The notes: a model not told the origin generated them from the letters alone. 64,000 nucleotides of DNA from Prosthecobacter sp. SYSU 5D2 (GCF_039655865.1 NZ_JBBYXL010000003.1:62001-126000); one strand, 5' to 3'. Shown: positions 32,973 to 40,555, counted from the first letter of the stretch. Translations and numbers: made by a program.

Positions 32973-34670
32973 TTAAAATTTGGCTGCGCTGGCCTTGTGG
33001 CCGTCGTTGAGGGTGGCGATGTTGCGCATCTTCCGGCGCAGTCCGGCCACCATCCTTTCAGAGATGGACCCGGCGACGTGCGGGATGTATTGGCGGCTGA
33101 GTGACTTGCCGCCTACCCGGTCCACGCGGCCTGTGGCCTGCTCGAACTTCACAACGTGGTCGGTCGGAAAAATGTAGGAGACACGGGGCCGCTCCCCGTG
33201 GATGTCGTGAAGTGAAACGGACGCTCCCCCGGCGGCGATGTTGCTCACCAGCACATGCTGCCGGTTGGCCTGGAATTCCTTTTCCCAATACTGCCGGCGT
33301 GCCAGCGGTTGCCCGCCGTAGAAGCCCGCTGAGGTGTTGAGCATCCTGGCCAGCGTTATGCGCGTCTCATTGAAGTTCATGAACACTGCCACGCTGTTCC
33401 CGTCCTGGACGTCTGCGCGGATGCGCTCCCCGATGTGTGGCACCAACACCCTTTCGGATTCCTTCCAGATCTTCATGCGCAGGTTGCGCTCCTTCACCTT
33501 TATTTGCGCAGCGGCCATGCCTTGGGCTGCCAGCCGGTCCAGCATTTCATTGGCCTCTTTCCACTGCTCTTCGATGCGCAGAGCCTCAGGGATGCGGAAG
33601 GGCAGCGTCTCGATGATGGTTTCCGGGCATTCCTCTCCCAGGTCCTGCTTGCGCACCCGTGCGCCCCGGCTTGGGAAAAGCCGCGAGTGGATCCGCGCCA
33701 GATGATGCGCCTTGCCGTCCCACTTCCAGGACTGCCGGGCTTTGATGCATCCATGATTGGCCAGGAACCTCTCCCAATCCTCGCTGCCGGCATGCAGGCC
33801 AGTCACCCGGCCTACGAACCGCATTTCCAGCACGGACACGGCCACCGTAGCGCTGGCCATGATGATAGGGATGCCTTGGCGGATGGCAGCAGAGCAGCAG
33901 CGAACAGTTAGAGTGTCCTCATGCCGGAGAGCCTGGGCCTCATCGAAGATGATGATGATCTTGTCAGGGTGCTTCCAGGTGAACTTGCCCTCTATCTCCT
34001 GGGCAATGTGTGGACGAAAGCCGCCGCGCACCGCCTCATACGTCGAGATGAAAAGAGGAGTGATGCCGAAATGGTCACAGGCACGTTGCCAGCCAGCGAT
34101 GCCCACCGTAGGGCAGAGAATGACAACCTCCCGCCCGGTGGCGATGGCGGCGGCAAGGTCCATGTATGTCTTGCCGGTGCCCATGTCGGAGGCATCAAAG
34201 GCCCCTGGGTATCCCCACTCCTGCCGGCCGTGGGTCAATGCCCGGTAAAGCTGGCGGGCTGGGTCAATCTGGTAACCGCGCAGTTTGTCAGCCAGGCCGA
34301 AAGGCAGCTCTGGCAAAATGTAGGTAGGGACGGAAGCGGCGAGCTGAAGCTCTGCCTGTGGCGACACCAGCTCATCAAGGCGTTCCTGACCGAGCTTTGT
34401 CAGAGTCAATGACTTGTCGGGCTGAAAGAGCAGCCATTGGGAAAGCATCCACGCGCCGTTGAGCTGGCGGATGGAATACCCGCGCTCCAACCATTTCCTG
34501 CGGGACTGCCGCCAGGACGCCCGGAAGGCATGGTCTGCATGGAGCGGAATCTTGACCTCACGGAACATGCACGTGCCGTCCCGGGTCAGCTTCTGATAAA
34601 GCTGAGGGAGAGGCATGCCCCGGATGGGGACAGGCAAGCCTGGGTCTGTGACTCGAAGGAGTGAGCTCAT
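32973..34670 (-). CDS. SNF2-like DEAD/H helicase
   Basis: 565 residues from ATG 34670; an ATG 12 bases earlier is possible. Motif I DMGTGKT at ~162-168, motif II FDEAQ at ~242-246, motif III ASAT at ~272-275, motif VI QATGRVDRVGG at ~515-525. This is a superfamily 2 ATPase of the SNF2/Rad54-like phage type, probably moving on DNA or remodelling protein-DNA complexes during phage replication and recombination. A long N-terminal part (1-120) is not assigned. It precedes the replication genes with a 93-bp gap. Confidence 0.88.
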   Translation of the reverse strand: MSSLLRVTDPGLPVPIRGMPLPQLYQKLTRDGTCMFREVKIPLHADHAFRASWRQSRRKWLERGYSIRQLNGAWMLSQWLLFQPDKSLTLTKLGQERLDELVSPQAELQLAASVPTYILPELPFGLADKLRGYQIDPARQLYRALTHGRQEWGYPGAFDASDMGTGKTYMDLAAAIATGREVVILCPTVGIAGWQRACDHFGITPLFISTYEAVRGGFRPHIAQEIEGKFTWKHPDKIIIIFDEAQALRHEDTLTVRCCSAAIRQGIPIIMASATVAVSVLEMRFVGRVTGLHAGSEDWERFLANHGCIKARQSWKWDGKAHHLARIHSRLFPSRGARVRKQDLGEECPETIIETLPFRIPEALRIEEQWKEANEMLDRLAAQGMAAAQIKVKERNLRMKIWKESERVLVPHIGERIRADVQDGNSVAVFMNFNETRITLARMLNTSAGFYGGQPLARRQYWEKEFQANRQHVLVSNIAAGGASVSLHDIHGERPRVSYIFPTDHVVKFEQATGRVDRVGGKSLSRQYIPHVAGSISERMVAGLRRKMRNIATLNDGHKASAAKF

Positions 34671-34683
34671 GGCGGGGATCAAT

Positions 34684-34710
34684 CCCGCCGCATCACGGTA
34701 ATGCGGCGGG
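34684..34710 (-). other. Strong hairpin just before the helicase start
   Basis: CCCGCCGCAT and ATGCGGCGGG form a perfect 10-bp stem with a 7-nt loop. There is no U-run, so it is not a standard terminator. It lies between the 34721 gene and the helicase ATG (34670) and could mask ribosome access, act as an attenuator or be a processing site. Confidence 0.55.
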
Positions 34711-34720
34711 AGATGACGGT

Positions 34721-35194
34721 TCAGGCGTTTTCCTGGGTTTCGGTGTCCATCGGCAGGGCCATCTGCCGCTCTTCGTTTGTGATCTCGCGGATCTCGACGA
34801 CCTCGCCGGTGTCATCGCGAACCAGCGACTTCTTCTCTGGATGGAAGATCATTTCTCCGGTGGCCTGGTCACGGCCGGCAGTCTCATAGATCCATGAGCA
34901 CTGCACGTCCTTCTCCTGCCAGCCGGAGGTGATGTAATTGCCGATGCGGCGGGCGCGTGCCCCCTTCTCTTCGATGCGGGCTTTGTAGTTGGAAGCGCTG
35001 GACTTCTTCTCTTCCTCCAGGCTGTCAATTTCCTGGTGGAGTTCCGCCTGCTCTTTCCCGTAAATCTGCGTCTCCTTTTCGGAGAGGTCACAGCGGAGAA
35101 TGCGGTGTTCCTGAGACTCTGGCCAAGAAGGCTTTGGGGCTTCCTGAGTGTTTTCTTCCTCCAAAAGGAGGGGGGTGGATTTGGCTTTAGGCAT
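34721..35194 (-). CDS. Phage protein with central coiled coil
   Basis: 157 residues. After a charged N-terminus (residues 1-30) it has CDLSEKETQIYGKEQAEL and a coiled coil (40-80, EIDSLEEEKKSSASNYKARIEEK), then a beta-rich C-terminal piece with WIYETAGRD and VRDDTGEVVEIREIT. Proteins of this build are widespread in phage recombination/replication operons, function unknown. It lies between RusA and helicase. Confidence 0.65.
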   Translation of the reverse strand: MPKAKSTPLLLEEENTQEAPKPSWPESQEHRILRCDLSEKETQIYGKEQAELHQEIDSLEEEKKSSASNYKARIEEKGARARRIGNYITSGWQEKDVQCSWIYETAGRDQATGEMIFHPEKKSLVRDDTGEVVEIREITNEERQMALPMDTETQENA

Positions 35195-35201
35195 GGTGAT
35201 G

Positions 35202-35654
35202 TTATTGTGTTTGTTGCAGGCTGAGGATGTGCACGCGGACCCCGGCAGCCTGACCCGGCGAGGCGTAAATTTTTGTGATGGTGCCTGATGCGGCGAGTGC
35301 GTCGTCTTTGAGCACTTGCATGTCTTTCAGTGCGTCCATGAGAGCCTTGTCCAGGTTGTCCCGGTCCGGCTTGGAGCTGTGATATACCGGGGCATCCAAA
35401 CGCAAGGTCTGCGCCTTTCCCCGGTAGTGGGCATTGGGCCGAGGAAAGATGAAGGTCGCATCCACACGGACAGGACCCGCAAAAATAGGGAACACTGGGT
35501 TTATCAGAGCATCCTTGGCCGCGCTCTTGATGGATGTTTTCCAATCGTTGGCCGTGCCCGGATCATAGACCCCTGCATGGTTGCCGCGACGAACGGCTTT
35601 GACGCGGGGCTGGCCTTTCGGCAGGCCTTGGGCGAAGAATTCTAAAGTGTTCAT
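35202..35654 (-). CDS. rusA: RusA-like Holliday junction resolvase
   Basis: 150 residues from ATG 35654, overlapping the preceding stop by ATGA. The RusA signature KPDRDNLDKALMDAL has metal-binding Asp97 and Asp99, and Asp117/Asp118 follow in LKDDA. RusA dimers cut four-way DNA junctions symmetrically, here needed to resolve phage recombination or replication intermediates. Position beside exonuclease and ERF annealase supports it. Confidence 0.85.
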   Translation of the reverse strand: MNTLEFFAQGLPKGQPRVKAVRRGNHAGVYDPGTANDWKTSIKSAAKDALINPVFPIFAGPVRVDATFIFPRPNAHYRGKAQTLRLDAPVYHSSKPDRDNLDKALMDALKDMQVLKDDALAASGTITKIYASPGQAAGVRVHILSLQQTQ

Positions 35655-36472
35655 ACTCCACACATCCCTTCACATTCATTGCCCCAGAGAACGCCCTGGC
35701 CGTTGTCCACGTCCGTTGAGAGATCTACTTGATCGAGAGGCACCCGCTGAGGGTGCAGATAGACGCCAAACATCTTTTTCCAGACTGTGGCCCCCTTTGC
35801 CTGCTGATAGTCTCTTTCGAATTGGACCGCCCGTTGAAACTCATCAGGTTCATGGTCACGAAGTCTCCGCCACTCTCCATTTGAGTGATAGGGGCAGAAG
35901 ACACATGCGGAGCGGGGAGGAACGGGAAATCCGTTCTTTTCCATCCAGCGCAAGCAGTCGTGCCGCTTCATCCCCCGATCAATAAGGGGCCACAGATTTG
36001 TAGCATACTTCACTCTCGACGGCTTCATTCGGTGCGCCTCGTCCAGGGAAATGCCGATCCATTGATTTATGTGCTTCTCTCCCGCTTCCTTCATCAGTTG
36101 ACGCGCCTTGCGCATGATGGGGGCAATCTTAAAATCAGCCGTGCATTGACGGGGTCCATGGCCATGCGAGCCATCACTGTTGATGGAATAGTGGGGGACA
36201 CCGCTGGGCACCCAGTGGCCCGTCTTGTCTTTGCGTTCACGGATGCGAAGAGCATCTTCAATCAAGCCATTCCCCTGGGTGACTCGGATTACGGGAAACG
36301 GCAGCTGAGTTTCCAGCCAATCGAGCCATTGATATACACTCGCCGGTTCAGCCAGAGTATCGGCAAAGATCGCCGCAGCGGGCATGGGTGTGATCTCGCC
36401 GCGCGCAGCCATAAGGGCCAATGTTGACGATTGAACGCCAGCTCCGAGGGACAGTAGAGTTAATTTGTTCAT
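35651..36472 (-). CDS. PP-loop ATPase, PAPS-reductase-like phage protein
   Basis: 273 residues. The N-terminal SLGAGVQSSTLAL at 8-20 is a variant PP-loop that binds the ATP alpha-phosphate (N-type ATPase family that includes PAPS reductases, DndC and tRNA thiolases). Cysteines occur in SACVFCPYH at ~190-198 and in the C-terminal ECEGMCGV, suggesting a bound metal or Fe-S cluster. It is embedded in the recombination operon between exonuclease and RusA. Such genes are frequent in phages; the reaction (sulfur transfer, DNA or nucleotide modification) is not known. Confidence 0.75.
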   Translation of the reverse strand: MNKLTLLSLGAGVQSSTLALMAARGEITPMPAAAIFADTLAEPASVYQWLDWLETQLPFPVIRVTQGNGLIEDALRIRERKDKTGHWVPSGVPHYSINSDGSHGHGPRQCTADFKIAPIMRKARQLMKEAGEKHINQWIGISLDEAHRMKPSRVKYATNLWPLIDRGMKRHDCLRWMEKNGFPVPPRSACVFCPYHSNGEWRRLRDHEPDEFQRAVQFERDYQQAKGATVWKKMFGVYLHPQRVPLDQVDLSTDVDNGQGVLWGNECEGMCGV

Positions 36473-36493
36473 GTGCGTAAATGGTGGTTGGTG

Positions 36494-37489
36494 TCAATCT
36501 GCGAGGACATACCGCCCTCCTTTTTCCCCGGCCTCTTGCTCGAAAGCCGGGAAGCATCGGCGGATGCTGGCGAAGTCCGTTGGCTTGCCCGCCTCGATGT
36601 ATTCCCGTGCGCAAGACACGAACATGTCCACGCGGCTGAGGCCCTGAGGGATGCCCAGGTATTGCCGGGCCTTGTCCACTCCGTTGTGGATGCCTGGCAC
36701 CAGCGGCAGGTCTGCCACCCGGACCATGGGCGGACGCGGCTGCTTTTTGTCATCCGCCTTTGACATGATGACGAAGGAAAACTTCGTTACCTCCACCTGC
36801 ATGCGGTGGCGGGCCAAAAGCGTCTCATGGCAGTGGGCATACCAGACCGCCTGAATGAAGTAGCCGTATTGCCAGCAATCGCGGCTGAATTCCATGGGAT
36901 GGCGGCTGCTCGTCTTCACGTCACCGAGGCGACGGCCACCACGCGGGAGGATGTCCAGGCGCCATTTGATCCAGCACCCCCATTCCTCATGCCAAAGGAT
37001 GCCGGACACTTCGAACTGAGCCCCTTCCAGTTCCTGCATGGCATCAGGATTGGCCAGCAGAGCGTCCCGCAGGTCCCGGCATTCCTCCATGTGACTGCGC
37101 AGAGAATCCTCGGTCACAATGATTTTCCCAGGGTTCTCTTTCTTCGCCAGCTCCCAGGCTGCAGCAGCCTTCTTTGTGTCCGTGCCATAAGGCGCACCGG
37201 TCTTTTTATTGATGGGAATGTCAGCCAGGGCGAACCGGTCCGACCATGACACCTCAGGCTCCAAGGTCACCATGTGCACCAGGGTTCCCAAGGTCAAAGC
37301 ATCGGTATCCTTGTGAGGCGCGGTGAGCTGGGCAAACATCTCTGCCGGCGTGCGTCTCTTGAGCAGGGAGGCGTTCACTGCCGGAAAGGCATGGTATTCC
37401 TCCGCACTCATGCGGCGGTATCCCCACAGGCCAGGAATAGGCGTTCCTGGAATGGCCAGGGTGGAATCTGTGAATCCTTCCCAGTTCAT
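36494..37489 (-). CDS. PD-(D/E)XK exonuclease (RecE C-terminal-like)
   Basis: 331 residues. LTLGTLVHMVTLEP (His72) is the first conserved helix of this nuclease group, WRLDI has Asp179 and GDVKT has Asp190 and Lys192, together the PD-(D/E)XK active site. The enzyme should resect double-stranded DNA 5' to 3' to give single strands for the ERF annealase whose gene precedes it with an ATGA overlap. The pair forms a phage recombination module. Confidence 0.85.
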   Translation of the reverse strand: MNWEGFTDSTLAIPGTPIPGLWGYRRMSAEEYHAFPAVNASLLKRRTPAEMFAQLTAPHKDTDALTLGTLVHMVTLEPEVSWSDRFALADIPINKKTGAPYGTDTKKAAAAWELAKKENPGKIIVTEDSLRSHMEECRDLRDALLANPDAMQELEGAQFEVSGILWHEEWGCWIKWRLDILPRGGRRLGDVKTSSRHPMEFSRDCWQYGYFIQAVWYAHCHETLLARHRMQVEVTKFSFVIMSKADDKKQPRPPMVRVADLPLVPGIHNGVDKARQYLGIPQGLSRVDMFVSCAREYIEAGKPTDFASIRRCFPAFEQEAGEKGGRYVLAD

Positions 37490-38280
37490 TTCTTGGCAGG
37501 CTTGAGGGTTTGACTCAGGTTGCGGAGCTGGTCCCCGGTGAGCTCATCGGCTGTGGCTGGCAGCAGCTGCGGATGCGGATACGAGTTCCGCACCTGCTCA
37601 TAGGTGGTAAGGTGGCGCTCCATTGCGAAGCCTGACACCCGTTCAGCCAGCCAGGCTTTCAGGCCGATGTGCTCAGAATCCTGGAAGCACATCTTTCCAA
37701 GGCTGACCTCGGAATGATCGCCAAGCATCTGCGAGCCGTCGCCGTTTGGATCAGCGAGATTGCTCCATGTCCCCTGGGTTTCCTCATGGCCAATGCCAAG
37801 GGCAGGCGCATAACAGAAGTCACCGAACTGCGCGCCGGACTTCGGCTGCATGGCAGGTGAGGTTTCAGCGCCACTCATCCCCAGGCGCTGTGCATCGTCA
37901 TCATCGCCCGTGATGATGTGGAAGAATGACACCAGCGCATACCGGCGTGCATAGGTCTGTGCCATGCCCTGCCGCTGGGAAAGGTTGACTCCCCGATTGC
38001 CCTCTGGAAAACAGAACTCGAAGGCGAATGACCGCAGCTCATCAGCCGTGGAAATCTCCATCGTGAGAGTCTGGACCCAGGCGGCCTCTTCCCGGCGGCA
38101 GGAACCGATCAGGAACCCCACTGATAGGCATTGTTCATCAAGAGCAGGCCGAAGAATGGCCCACACGTCAGCATAGGAAGCGTAATCGCTGTTGATGCCC
38201 GTGTTACGGGCCGTCTTGACAGCGACCAAGCCCTTGGCTCGGACGGCTGCGATGGCAGAAAGGAGGGTGATTTTTGACAT
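37486..38280 (-). CDS. ERF-family single-strand annealing protein
   Basis: 264 residues. The N-terminal ~130 residues match the ERF superfamily: SDYASYADVWAILRPAL at 31-47 and NLSQRQGMAQTYARRYAL at 99-116 ending in TGDDDDA. ERF proteins coat single strands and promote annealing, helping phage genomes circularise. The C-terminal half is variable and likely for protein contacts. It is coupled to the exonuclease gene by an ATGA overlap. Confidence 0.85.
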   Translation of the reverse strand: MSKITLLSAIAAVRAKGLVAVKTARNTGINSDYASYADVWAILRPALDEQCLSVGFLIGSCRREEAAWVQTLTMEISTADELRSFAFEFCFPEGNRGVNLSQRQGMAQTYARRYALVSFFHIITGDDDDAQRLGMSGAETSPAMQPKSGAQFGDFCYAPALGIGHEETQGTWSNLADPNGDGSQMLGDHSEVSLGKMCFQDSEHIGLKAWLAERVSGFAMERHLTTYEQVRNSYPHPQLLPATADELTGDQLRNLSQTLKPAKK

Positions 38281-38286
38281 AAATGG

Positions 38287-38478
38287 TTACTTTGAAGCTG
38301 GCTTTTCGTAGATGAACATGCCGTCTTTGAAGAGGCGGCAGAGGATGTGCCCGCTAAGATTAATCATGAAGGCGGCAGGCCTTGGCTTTGGGGAGAAGCG
38401 GGCATCGGGACAGTGGACGCTCCGCTTGTTTTGGGCGGCTTCCGCGAGCTGCTCCAGGGTGGTGATGCGAGGACTCAT
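38287..38478 (-). CDS. Small early phage protein
   Basis: 63 residues beginning MSPRITTLEQLAEAAQ, with a helical N-terminal part and FMINLSGHILCRLF. It lies 6 bp upstream of ERF in the same direction and 4 bp after the previous gene. No family recognised; supported by tight packing in the early operon. Confidence 0.55.
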   Translation of the reverse strand: MSPRITTLEQLAEAAQNKRSVHCPDARFSPKPRPAAFMINLSGHILCRLFKDGMFIYEKPASK

Positions 38479-38482
38479 CTGG

Positions 38483-38749
38483 TTAGGCCTCCCGCATTTC
38501 GGGCGCGTCTTCGATCAGCTCGCGAAGAGTGATCTTGTGAGCCTTCATAAAGGCCTCCGCGATCTCAGCGGCGATGGGCGACTCCTGGCCCATGATCGTG
38601 TATTTGAGAGCGTCGTAGTTGTCGCAATCCTCGTCGTGGCTGTAATGGACCTCCAGCGGGCCATAGGCAGCGATCCTGCGCAGGTGGCGCGGATACTCTG
38701 GCTCACGGACGGCGGAAACGATGCGCGGGGCAGGCATGAAGTAGCTCAT
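38483..38749 (-). CDS. Small acidic early phage protein
   Basis: 88 residues, MSYFMPAPRIVSAV at the start and an acidic segment HYSHDEDCDNYDALKY. Helical C-terminus (PIAAEIAEAFMKAHKITL). Upstream, in the 23-bp gap, is a weak pair of 10-bp units like the iteron array. Function unknown. Confidence 0.55.
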   Translation of the reverse strand: MSYFMPAPRIVSAVREPEYPRHLRRIAAYGPLEVHYSHDEDCDNYDALKYTIMGQESPIAAEIAEAFMKAHKITLRELIEDAPEMREA

Positions 38750-38772
38750 ATTTGAGAATGGTTTGTGATGCT

Positions 38773-38961
38773 TTACGATGCGCCGAAGATCATAAAGATC
38801 AGGGCGATGGCGCAGGCGGCGAGGAGGAAGCCCGCGAAAATGTCCTGCGGGTCAAGGCCGGGCGGCTTCTTTGGCCAGCGATAGGCTCGGTAGTTCTGGA
38901 ACCATTGGAGGCGGTTGTCGGTGGTGTGGGCGCGTTTCATGGAGTAAATGCGGTTGCTCAT
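38773..38961 (-). CDS. Small membrane protein, 62 residues
   Basis: Basic N-terminus to ~35, then one hydrophobic helix at ~42-60 (IFAGFLLAACAIALIFMIFG). Start overlaps the preceding stop by ATGA. No known family; in an early operon it may be an inner-membrane inhibitor or exclusion peptide, which is inference. Confidence 0.5.
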   Translation of the reverse strand: MSNRIYSMKRAHTTDNRLQWFQNYRAYRWPKKPPGLDPQDIFAGFLLAACAIALIFMIFGAS

Positions 38962-39236
38962 TTGGACTTGGCTTTCTTCTTGGCGTCTTTAGTGGAGAGA
39001 TGCTTCTGGCAGCGGGCAATTTCCTGCTCCAGATCCTCGGCAGTCATGGCCTCATTGATGGCCCGGCCATTGATCCATCGCAGGAGGGGCGCGAAGAACA
39101 CTTTCCTGACCGGCTTCCTGGCGGTGTTGATGGGCACCACGGGCAGGCCGTCTTCTTCGATCAGAGCAGGGATGGCCGATTCATCTTTGCCCAGGAGAGC
39201 AGCGACAACGCGGAGGGGAATAGGGCCAGCGATCAT
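38958..39236 (-). CDS. Small phage protein, possible excisionase-like DNA binder
   Basis: 92 residues. PIPLRVVAALLGKDESAIPALIEEDGLPVVPINTA resembles a MerR/excisionase-type winged helix (helix, turn, short wing), followed by a basic Lys-rich end. It could be a recombination directionality factor or early regulator. Overlaps flanking genes by four bases on each side. Confidence 0.5.
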   Translation of the reverse strand: MIAGPIPLRVVAALLGKDESAIPALIEEDGLPVVPINTARKPVRKVFFAPLLRWINGRAINEAMTAEDLEQEIARCQKHLSTKDAKKKAKSK

Positions 39237-39406
39237 GGGTTCAGGCGTTGGAGTTTCACTTGCAGCGCGGTGACTGCTTCAATGCGGTCCTGCTGGTATT
39301 TCCGCCCGCGCTCATTGCTGATGTTCGGCAGCAGTTCGCGCATGTCAGCGAGGTGCTTGGAGAGAGCGACGCCGATTTCCTGCTTCTCTTGAAAGGTGAG
39401 TTCCAT
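39233..39406 (-). CDS. Small helical phage protein, 57 residues
   Basis: ATG at 39406 to TGA at 39235-39233, overlapping the next start by four bases. Sequence starts MELTFQEKQEIGVAL and is almost all helix (SKHLADMRELLPN, DRIEAVTALQVKL). No known family. The tight coupling supports it as real. Confidence 0.55.
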   Translation of the reverse strand: MELTFQEKQEIGVALSKHLADMRELLPNISNERGRKYQQDRIEAVTALQVKLQRLNP

Positions 39407-39445
39407 ATCGTTTTATGATGGTTATGGATGCGGGTTTACTTTGAA

Positions 39446-39473
39446 TTGACCAATGCCGCGCACCGGGTAGAGT
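39446..39473 (+). promoter_or_regulatory. Promoter-like pair before the 39481 gene
   Basis: TTGACC (39446-39451) and TAGAGT (39468-39473) with a 16-bp spacer. The ATG at 39481 begins 7 nt after TAGAGT, so transcription would start at the codon itself and yield a leaderless mRNA. Confidence 0.5.
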
Positions 39474-39480
39474 CCGCAGA

Positions 39481-39717
39481 ATGAAGGCCTTGGAATACCC
39501 TGCGCGGCTGCGCCAGATGAATGACGCCGAATTGGATGCCGAGTTGATGTCTCATGAGATTAATGATGCTGGCCGGATGATGGTGATGGGTGAAATAAAC
39601 AGGCGGGCCTTAGCTCGCCAGATACAGGAAGGCTTCACGCCCCGCTGGGTGGGCTGGGCTGTTCTGTGGCTCAGCCTCGGCGCGTTCCTGGTCGGCCTGG
39701 TGCAGCTTCTCCGCTAA
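39481..39717 (+). CDS. Small tail-anchored membrane protein, opposite strand in early operon
   Basis: 78 residues: a helical N-terminus (ARLRQMNDAELDAELMSHEIN) and a C-terminal hydrophobic helix (WVGWAVLWLSLGAFLVGLVQLL). It runs against the early operon and its last ~108 bp overlap the 39610 gene on the other strand. A promoter-like pair directly precedes it. It may be a gene expressed by the lysogen; the antisense overlap makes this less certain. Confidence 0.45.
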   Translation: MKALEYPARLRQMNDAELDAELMSHEINDAGRMMVMGEINRRALARQIQEGFTPRWVGWAVLWLSLGAFLVGLVQLLR

Positions 39718-39858
39718 GGTCTGCGCCTGCTGGAAGCTGCACAGGATCACCTTGCCGGATTTCAGCGTCACCTCGTTGCCGTCTGTCCCACGGTCTGGAT
39801 GCACACGCACCACCGCCACCTCGGACAGGCAGATAAAAAGACCGGCACTCATTTGCAT
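39610..39858 (-). CDS. Small early phage protein
   Basis: 82 residues from ATG 39858, with AGGAG seven bases upstream. Beta-rich N-terminus (FICLSEVAVVRVHPD) with a later GKVILCSF strand and a charged helix. It is the second gene after the RHH regulator, whose end it overlaps by 10 bp. Role unknown. Its 3' part overlaps the plus-strand gene 39481-39717. Confidence 0.55.
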   Translation of the reverse strand: MQMSAGLFICLSEVAVVRVHPDRGTDGNEVTLKSGKVILCSFQQAQTLAEKLHQADQERAEAEPQNSPAHPAGREAFLYLAS

Positions 39859-40034
39859 ACGACGGCTCCTTTCTTTTTGCGGGTTGGGGTGGGGGTGATG
39901 CCAGCAGCGGCAAGACCAGCGAGAGCAAGAGCACGGAGTTGTTGCCCTTTGCTCCGGCCCTCAGTTTTAGCCAACGAGGCGATGGCATCATGCTCATCTT
40001 TGGCAAAAGGGGTGTTGATGTATATCGTGCTCAT
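39849..40034 (-). CDS. Ribbon-helix-helix-like regulator, leftward
   Basis: 61 residues from ATG 40034 (MSTIYINTPFAKDEHDAIASLAKTEG). A short strand followed by two helices (DEHDAIASLAKTE, KGQQLRALALAGLAA) is the RHH/Arc-type DNA-binding plan, with a basic tail (TRKKKGA). It is the first gene of the leftward early operon and faces a second RHH gene across three operator-like sites, so it may repress itself and the rightward gene. Confidence 0.6.
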   Translation of the reverse strand: MSTIYINTPFAKDEHDAIASLAKTEGRSKGQQLRALALAGLAAAGITPTPTRKKKGAVVCK

Positions 40035-40036
40035 TT

Positions 40037-40133
40037 GGGTGACTAGACACCTGCATATTGACGGGTGACTAGACACCCCGCAACAGGAAAATTTAAAAAG
40101 TTGAAAAGTTTTTTCGGGGTGTATAGTCACCCC
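40037..40133. promoter_or_regulatory. Three operator-like palindromes between divergent RHH genes
   Basis: GGGTGACTAGACACC (40037-40051), GGGTGACTAGACACCCC (40063-40079) and GGGGTGTATAGTCACCCC (40116-40133) share the near-palindrome GGGTGWCTAGWCACCC. The first contains ACTAGA, read on the minus strand as a TCTAGT -10 box 7 nt before ATG 40034; the third contains TATAGT 6 nt before ATG 40134. Bound regulator would therefore cover both promoters. The middle copy could tune co-operativity. Confidence 0.75.
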
Positions 40134-40322
40134 ATGGCTAACCAGAGACGCAAAGACAAACGGATGGTCGGTTTTTACGCCACCGAAGAAGAGGCTGCCG
40201 CCATGATGGAAGCAGCAAGGGCCGAGGGTAAAACCTTGGCAGATTGGCTGAGGGCACTAATCCCTCCATCTGATGCTAAGCATAGCCCCACGTTAAAGAA
40301 GCGCGGGGCAAAACCAGAGTGA
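40134..40322 (+). CDS. Ribbon-helix-helix-like regulator, rightward
   Basis: 62 residues from ATG 40134 (MANQRRKDKRMVGFYATEEEAAAMM). An upstream in-frame start at 40065 would translate through the operators and is rejected. A beta strand (RMVGFYAT) and two helices (EEEAAAMMEAARAEG, TLADWLRALI) fit an RHH DNA-binding fold. No leader is visible: the -10-like TATAGT ends 6 nt before the ATG. It probably opposes the 39849 gene in a lysis-lysogeny type switch. Confidence 0.6.
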   Translation: MANQRRKDKRMVGFYATEEEAAAMMEAARAEGKTLADWLRALIPPSDAKHSPTLKKRGAKPE

Positions 40323-40326
40323 CCCC

Positions 40327-40467
40327 ATGCGCCATCCCCTGCACCGCTACAGCCGCAAGCCTCCGCCGCCCTGGCGCGAGATGCTTCTTGCCTGGGGTGT
40401 TGTCGCCGCCTGGTTGGCGATAGCAGTCCGCCTCTGCTGGGCTCTCTGGGAATGGCTGACGAATTAA
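40327..40467 (+). CDS. Small membrane peptide, 46 residues
   Basis: ATG 40327, four bases after the RHH stop, to TAA 40465-40467. A basic N-terminus (MRHPLHRYSRKPPPPWREM) is followed by one hydrophobic helix (LLAWGVVAAWLAIAVRLCWAL). Co-transcribed with the RHH gene by spacing. Function unknown. Confidence 0.45.
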   Translation: MRHPLHRYSRKPPPPWREMLLAWGVVAAWLAIAVRLCWALWEWLTN

Positions 40468-40555
40468 GGTGTTCATGTGAACTATCTTGGCAGTTTTAGG
40501 ATTGCAGTCAAATAGCTGCCGGTTTAACCGATTATCAGCACTTCTTAATTGACTT

